A DNA stretch of 6,802 nt from an uncultured Dermatophilus sp. (GTDB lineage: Bacteria; Actinomycetota; Actinomycetes; Actinomycetales; Dermatophilaceae), in NCBI GenBank assembly GCA_945876925.1, contig CAMCQD010000097.1, positions 1-6,802 of the forward strand, written 5' to 3'. The position numbers and the translations under genes were made by a program. This document shows, in pieces, positions 4,549 to 6,802 of the stretch. The notes under the pieces are model-generated. The model saw nothing but the letters and a program-made list of their open reading frames with translations. It searched no databases and had not been told where the DNA came from. Numbering within the stretch: the stretch's first letter is position 1; each line of letters begins with the position of its first letter.

Positions 4549-6802
4549 TCAGAAGTTCGTGGCCATGTTGGTGAAGCGGGAGTAGTGGCCCTGGAAGGCG
4601 ACAGTGATGGTGGCGGTGGGGCCGTTGCGGTGCTTGGCGACGATGATGTCGGCTTCGCCCTCGCGGGGTGAGTCCTGCTCGTACACCGACTCGCGGTGCA
4701 ACAGCATGACGACATCGGCGTCCTGCTCGATGGAGTTGTGCACCGCGATGCCATTGGCGATGAAGTTGTGCCCGCCTGCGACGGTGGCGTCGTAGACGTC
4801 CTCATAACCATCGAACCGCACCGAGACGACGACCTCCCAGGCGACGTCATTGACCGCGCCCAGGTCCAGGCCCTCCCGCTCGAGCACCGCCGCGACCTGG
4901 CGCAGCGGACCGCCCGGGGCACTGCCGGGCCCATCGTCACGCGTCCCGGCGGCAGCCTCATCCGCGGCGCGGGCGGCGTCGAGCACATCGGCCACCTCCT
5001 GCCACAGCGGCAGCTGCCCGGGCCCGGGCCCGGCCGCGGAGGAGTCGCGCACGATCTCCAGCAGCCGGGCGGCGTCCCCGGCGGCGGGGCCGTCGATCCC
5101 GATCTCCTGCAGGAAACGGCGCTGGGAGCTGACATCCACGATGTCCAGCACCCAGCCGGACAGGTCACCGGTGATCACGGTCTCGATCCCGAATCGCAGC
5201 AGCAGCAGCGAGATCTTGTCCAGGGGGGCGCGCTCGCCGGCGAAGGCGAAGATCTCCCCGCCGGGCCGGTCGATGCTCAGCGTCACCCCCCCGGCCCGGG
5301 TGACGAACTCCCGCAGGAACACCGCGATCTGCCGCTTGGGCAGCGCGAACACCGCCGCCGGGATGATCGCCTCGGCGAACCCGGTGGCCAGCGCGGCCGC
5401 GTTGCGCACGTCCTCATCGGACCAGGAGGCGTCGGCCACCTCCGGGCCGGGCACGTGCCGGGGCACGGCGATCCGGTCGCCGGGCAGCACCTCGCCCAGC
5501 GGCCGCCAGCCGCCGAAGGTGAGGAACGGGTGGTTCTCGGTGGCGCGCACGGTCTTGCCAGAGCTGGTGACCAGGCGGTACACCGGCCGGTGCCCGGTGG
5601 GGAAAGCATGCGTCAGATGCCGCCTGACGTACCGGCAGGACTCGTCCAGCGCCCACACCGGCACGTCCTTCTCGCCAGTAGCGGCCAGCTGGGCCATGGT
5701 CACCTCGGCACCGGTGTCGGCCCGCAGCACCCGGGTATCCCCGGTCAGGCAGCCCGACTCGCGCAGATCACTCACCTGCGGCTTCTTGTCGGTGCGCTGC
5801 TCAGGACCGCGGTTGAGCTGCGACAACGCCACCACCGGCACCTCCAGTTCCTTGGCGAGCAGCTTGAGCGCGCGGGAGAACTCCGACACCTCCTGCTGGC
5901 GCGACTCCACCCGCTTACCCGAGCTCATCAGCTGCAGATAGTCAATGATGACGAGCTTGAGGTTGTGGCGCTGCTTGAGCCGACGGCATTTGGCGCGGAT
6001 CTCCATGAGCGACATGTTGGGTGAGTCGTCGATGAACAGCGGCGCCTCGGACACCTCGCCCATCGTCCGGGTGAGCTTGACCCAGTCCTCGTCACGCATA
6101 GTGCCCTTGCGCATGTGCTGCAGCTGGATCGAGGCCTCGGCCGAGAGCAGCCGCATGGTGATCTCGTTGCGGCTCATCTCCAGGGAGAACACCACCGAGG
6201 TAAGCCCGTGCCTGATCGAGGCAGCCCGGGCGATGTCCAGGGCCAGGGTCGACTTGCCCATGGCCGGGCGGGCCGCGATGACGATCATCTGGCCCGGGTG
6301 CAGCCCGTTGGTCAGATCGTCCAGATCAGCGAAACCGGTCGGGACGCCGACCATCTCACCCGAACGGCCGGAGTTGTTGTCAATCTCGTCGGCAGCGGCC
6401 TCGAGCAGGTCGCCGAGCACGTGATAGTCCTCGCTCCCGCGCCGGTCGGCCACGGCGTACACCTCTGCCTGGGCCGCGTTGACGATCTCCTCGACATCGC
6501 CGCCGCCAGTGCCGTAGCCGAGCTGGACGATCTTGGTGCCCGCGCCGACGAGGCGGCGCAGCACCGCCCGCTCAGCCACGATCTGGGCGTAGTAGGCCGC
6601 GTTCGCCGCGGTCGGCACCGCCCCGATGAGCTGGTGCAGATACGACTGCCCCCCGATGCGGACCAGGTCGCCGCGCTTGGTCAGCTCATCGGCGACGGTG
6701 ATCGCATCGGCCGGCTCACCGCGGCCGTACAGGTCGAGGATGGCGTCGAAGATGATCTCGTGCGACGGCCGGTAGAAATCCACCCCGCGCACGGCCTCCA
6801 GG
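4549..6802 (-). CDS. dnaB: Replicative DNA helicase DnaB, intein-interrupted, 5' partial
   Basis: DnaB is the hexameric ring helicase that unwinds DNA ahead of the replisome using ATP. The frame is open to the window edge and reads L-E-A-V-R-G-V-D-F there, so the first residues lie outside; the GTG at 6790-6792 is an internal valine, not the start. The visible N-terminal domain (FYRPSHEIIFDAI onward) is followed by the RecA-like domain: Walker A ARPAMGKS at 6250-6273, Walker B VIIDY at 5938-5952, and ALSQLNRG at 5806-5829. The conserved RESG then breaks off at 5752 and resumes as SIEQDADVVMLLHR from 4734; the 339 codons between are an intein. The final GHYSRF segment ends shortly before the TGA at 4549-4551, as in normal DnaB. 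After splicing the visible part would be about 411 residues. The neighbours ssb, rpsF and rplI, often near dnaB in actinobacteria, are not in this window. Confidence 0.97.
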   Translation of the reverse strand, partial: LEAVRGVDFYRPSHEIIFDAILDLYGRGEPADAITVADELTKRGDLVRIGGQSYLHQLIGAVPTAANAAYYAQIVAERAVLRRLVGAGTKIVQLGYGTGGGDVEEIVNAAQAEVYAVADRRGSEDYHVLGDLLEAAADEIDNNSGRSGEMVGVPTGFADLDDLTNGLHPGQMIVIAARPAMGKSTLALDIARAASIRHGLTSVVFSLEMSRNEITMRLLSAEASIQLQHMRKGTMRDEDWVKLTRTMGEVSEAPLFIDDSPNMSLMEIRAKCRRLKQRHNLKLVIIDYLQLMSSGKRVESRQQEVSEFSRALKLLAKELEVPVVALSQLNRGPEQRTDKKPQVSDLRESGCLTGDTRVLRADTGAEVTMAQLAATGEKDVPVWALDESCRYVRRHLTHAFPTGHRPVYRLVTSSGKTVRATENHPFLTFGGWRPLGEVLPGDRIAVPRHVPGPEVADASWSDEDVRNAAALATGFAEAIIPAAVFALPKRQIAVFLREFVTRAGGVTLSIDRPGGEIFAFAGERAPLDKISLLLLRFGIETVITGDLSGWVLDIVDVSSQRRFLQEIGIDGPAAGDAARLLEIVRDSSAAGPGPGQLPLWQEVADVLDAARAADEAAAGTRDDGPGSAPGGPLRQVAAVLEREGLDLGAVNDVAWEVVVSVRFDGYEDVYDATVAGGHNFIANGIAVHNSIEQDADVVMLLHRESVYEQDSPREGEADIIVAKHRNGPTATITVAFQGHYSRFTNMATNF
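4735..5751 (-). other. DnaB intein (339 aa) with degenerate LAGLIDADG endonuclease
   Basis: This is a protein intron that excises itself and ligates the flanking DnaB sequence between Gly (RESG) and Ser (SIEQ), the known DnaB-b insertion site shared with the Synechocystis and mycobacterial DnaB inteins. Block A is CLTGDTRVL with the nucleophilic Cys1 (5749-5751). Block B carries T-E-N-H (5530-5541) in VRATENHPFL. Block F includes VYDATV and HNFIANG, and block G ends in V-H-N (Asn 4735-4737) before Ser+1. All residues for class 1 splicing are present. The endonuclease region (about 5158-5406) is shortened. No first LAGLIDADG motif is seen between the PRHVPG segment and IIPAAVF. The second reads IAVFLREFVTRAGG (5287-5328), with Ala (5293-5295) where the catalytic Asp is expected. 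An Ala/Gly/Pro-rich linker occupies 4897-5088. It probably splices but no longer homes. Confidence 0.94.
5158..5406 (-). other. Remnant of the intein homing endonuclease domain
   Basis: The recognisable remains are IPAAVF (the residue string before the second motif in DOD endonucleases), the second LAGLIDADG-like helix FLREFVTRAGGV, ISLLLLRFGIETVI (resembling block H) and SSQRRFLQEIG. Functional two-motif enzymes have an aspartate in each helix; here one helix is absent and the other has alanine. Compared with my memory of the roughly 416-residue mycobacterial DnaB intein, about 80-90 residues appear deleted. Loss of nuclease activity is inferred. Confidence 0.75.

Noticed and set aside
4696..6024. 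Long plus-strand open frames (442 and 363 codons) antisense to dnaB
   Set aside because: They mirror the dnaB/intein coding strand. Their translations are histidine/glycine/proline- or serine/arginine-rich, as expected from antisense of high-GC genes.
6790..6792. GTG as the dnaB start codon
   Set aside because: The frame is open upstream to the window edge and the residues there (L-E-A-V-R-G-V-D-F) continue the normal DnaB N-terminal domain, so the gene is cut by the window.

Overview
The window is high-GC DNA, most likely from an actinobacterium. Sampled 60-base lines inside the glycosyltransferase and the helicase are 73-77% G+C. The replicative helicase reads like actinobacterial DnaB, and third codon positions are mostly G or C. 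I cannot name the genus; a filamentous actinomycete is plausible but is an inference.

Layout. Positions 1-392 hold no intact gene. They contain two strong inverted repeats (17-64 and 69-116), a possible coding remnant on the minus strand (156-317) and the first copy of a 44-bp direct repeat (324-367). A possible 60-residue gene with a good ribosome binding site follows (393-575). A cluster of TCTTGCAGT elements (642-714) then runs into the start codon of a 590-residue predicted ATP-binding regulator (714-2486), with AlbA_2/Schlafen-type, HATPase_c_4 and two C-terminal winged-helix regions. The next 555 bases (2487-3041) hold no intact gene. They carry a possible N-terminal fragment of an IS256-type transposase (2639-2722) and the second copy of the 44-bp repeat (2897-2940). 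A complete GT1/GT28-like glycosyltransferase (3042-4352) points toward the 3' end of dnaB, which runs on the minus strand (4549-6802) and is cut by the window edge at its 5' end.

How the parts relate. The regulator and the short stretch behind it are visibly less GC-rich than the flanks (53% and 47% in sampled lines) and lie between the 44-bp direct repeats. This suggests a small acquired segment of about 2.5 kb, although no integrase is visible. The repeat cluster at the regulator's start codon looks like an operator array and suggests autoregulation. The glycosyltransferase stands alone, with no sugar or aglycone biosynthesis genes in view. dnaB is a housekeeping gene.

Main points of interest. 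(1) dnaB is interrupted in frame by a 339-residue intein at the RESG/SIEQ site. Its splicing residues are intact, but its homing endonuclease appears degraded: the first LAGLIDADG motif is absent and the second has lost its acidic residue. (2) The TCTTGCAGT array has regular 13/8/13-bp spacing (a 21-bp tandem repeat) plus an exact 12-bp inverted repeat reaching the A of the ATG. (3) The segment carrying the regulator is bounded by the 44-bp direct repeats.
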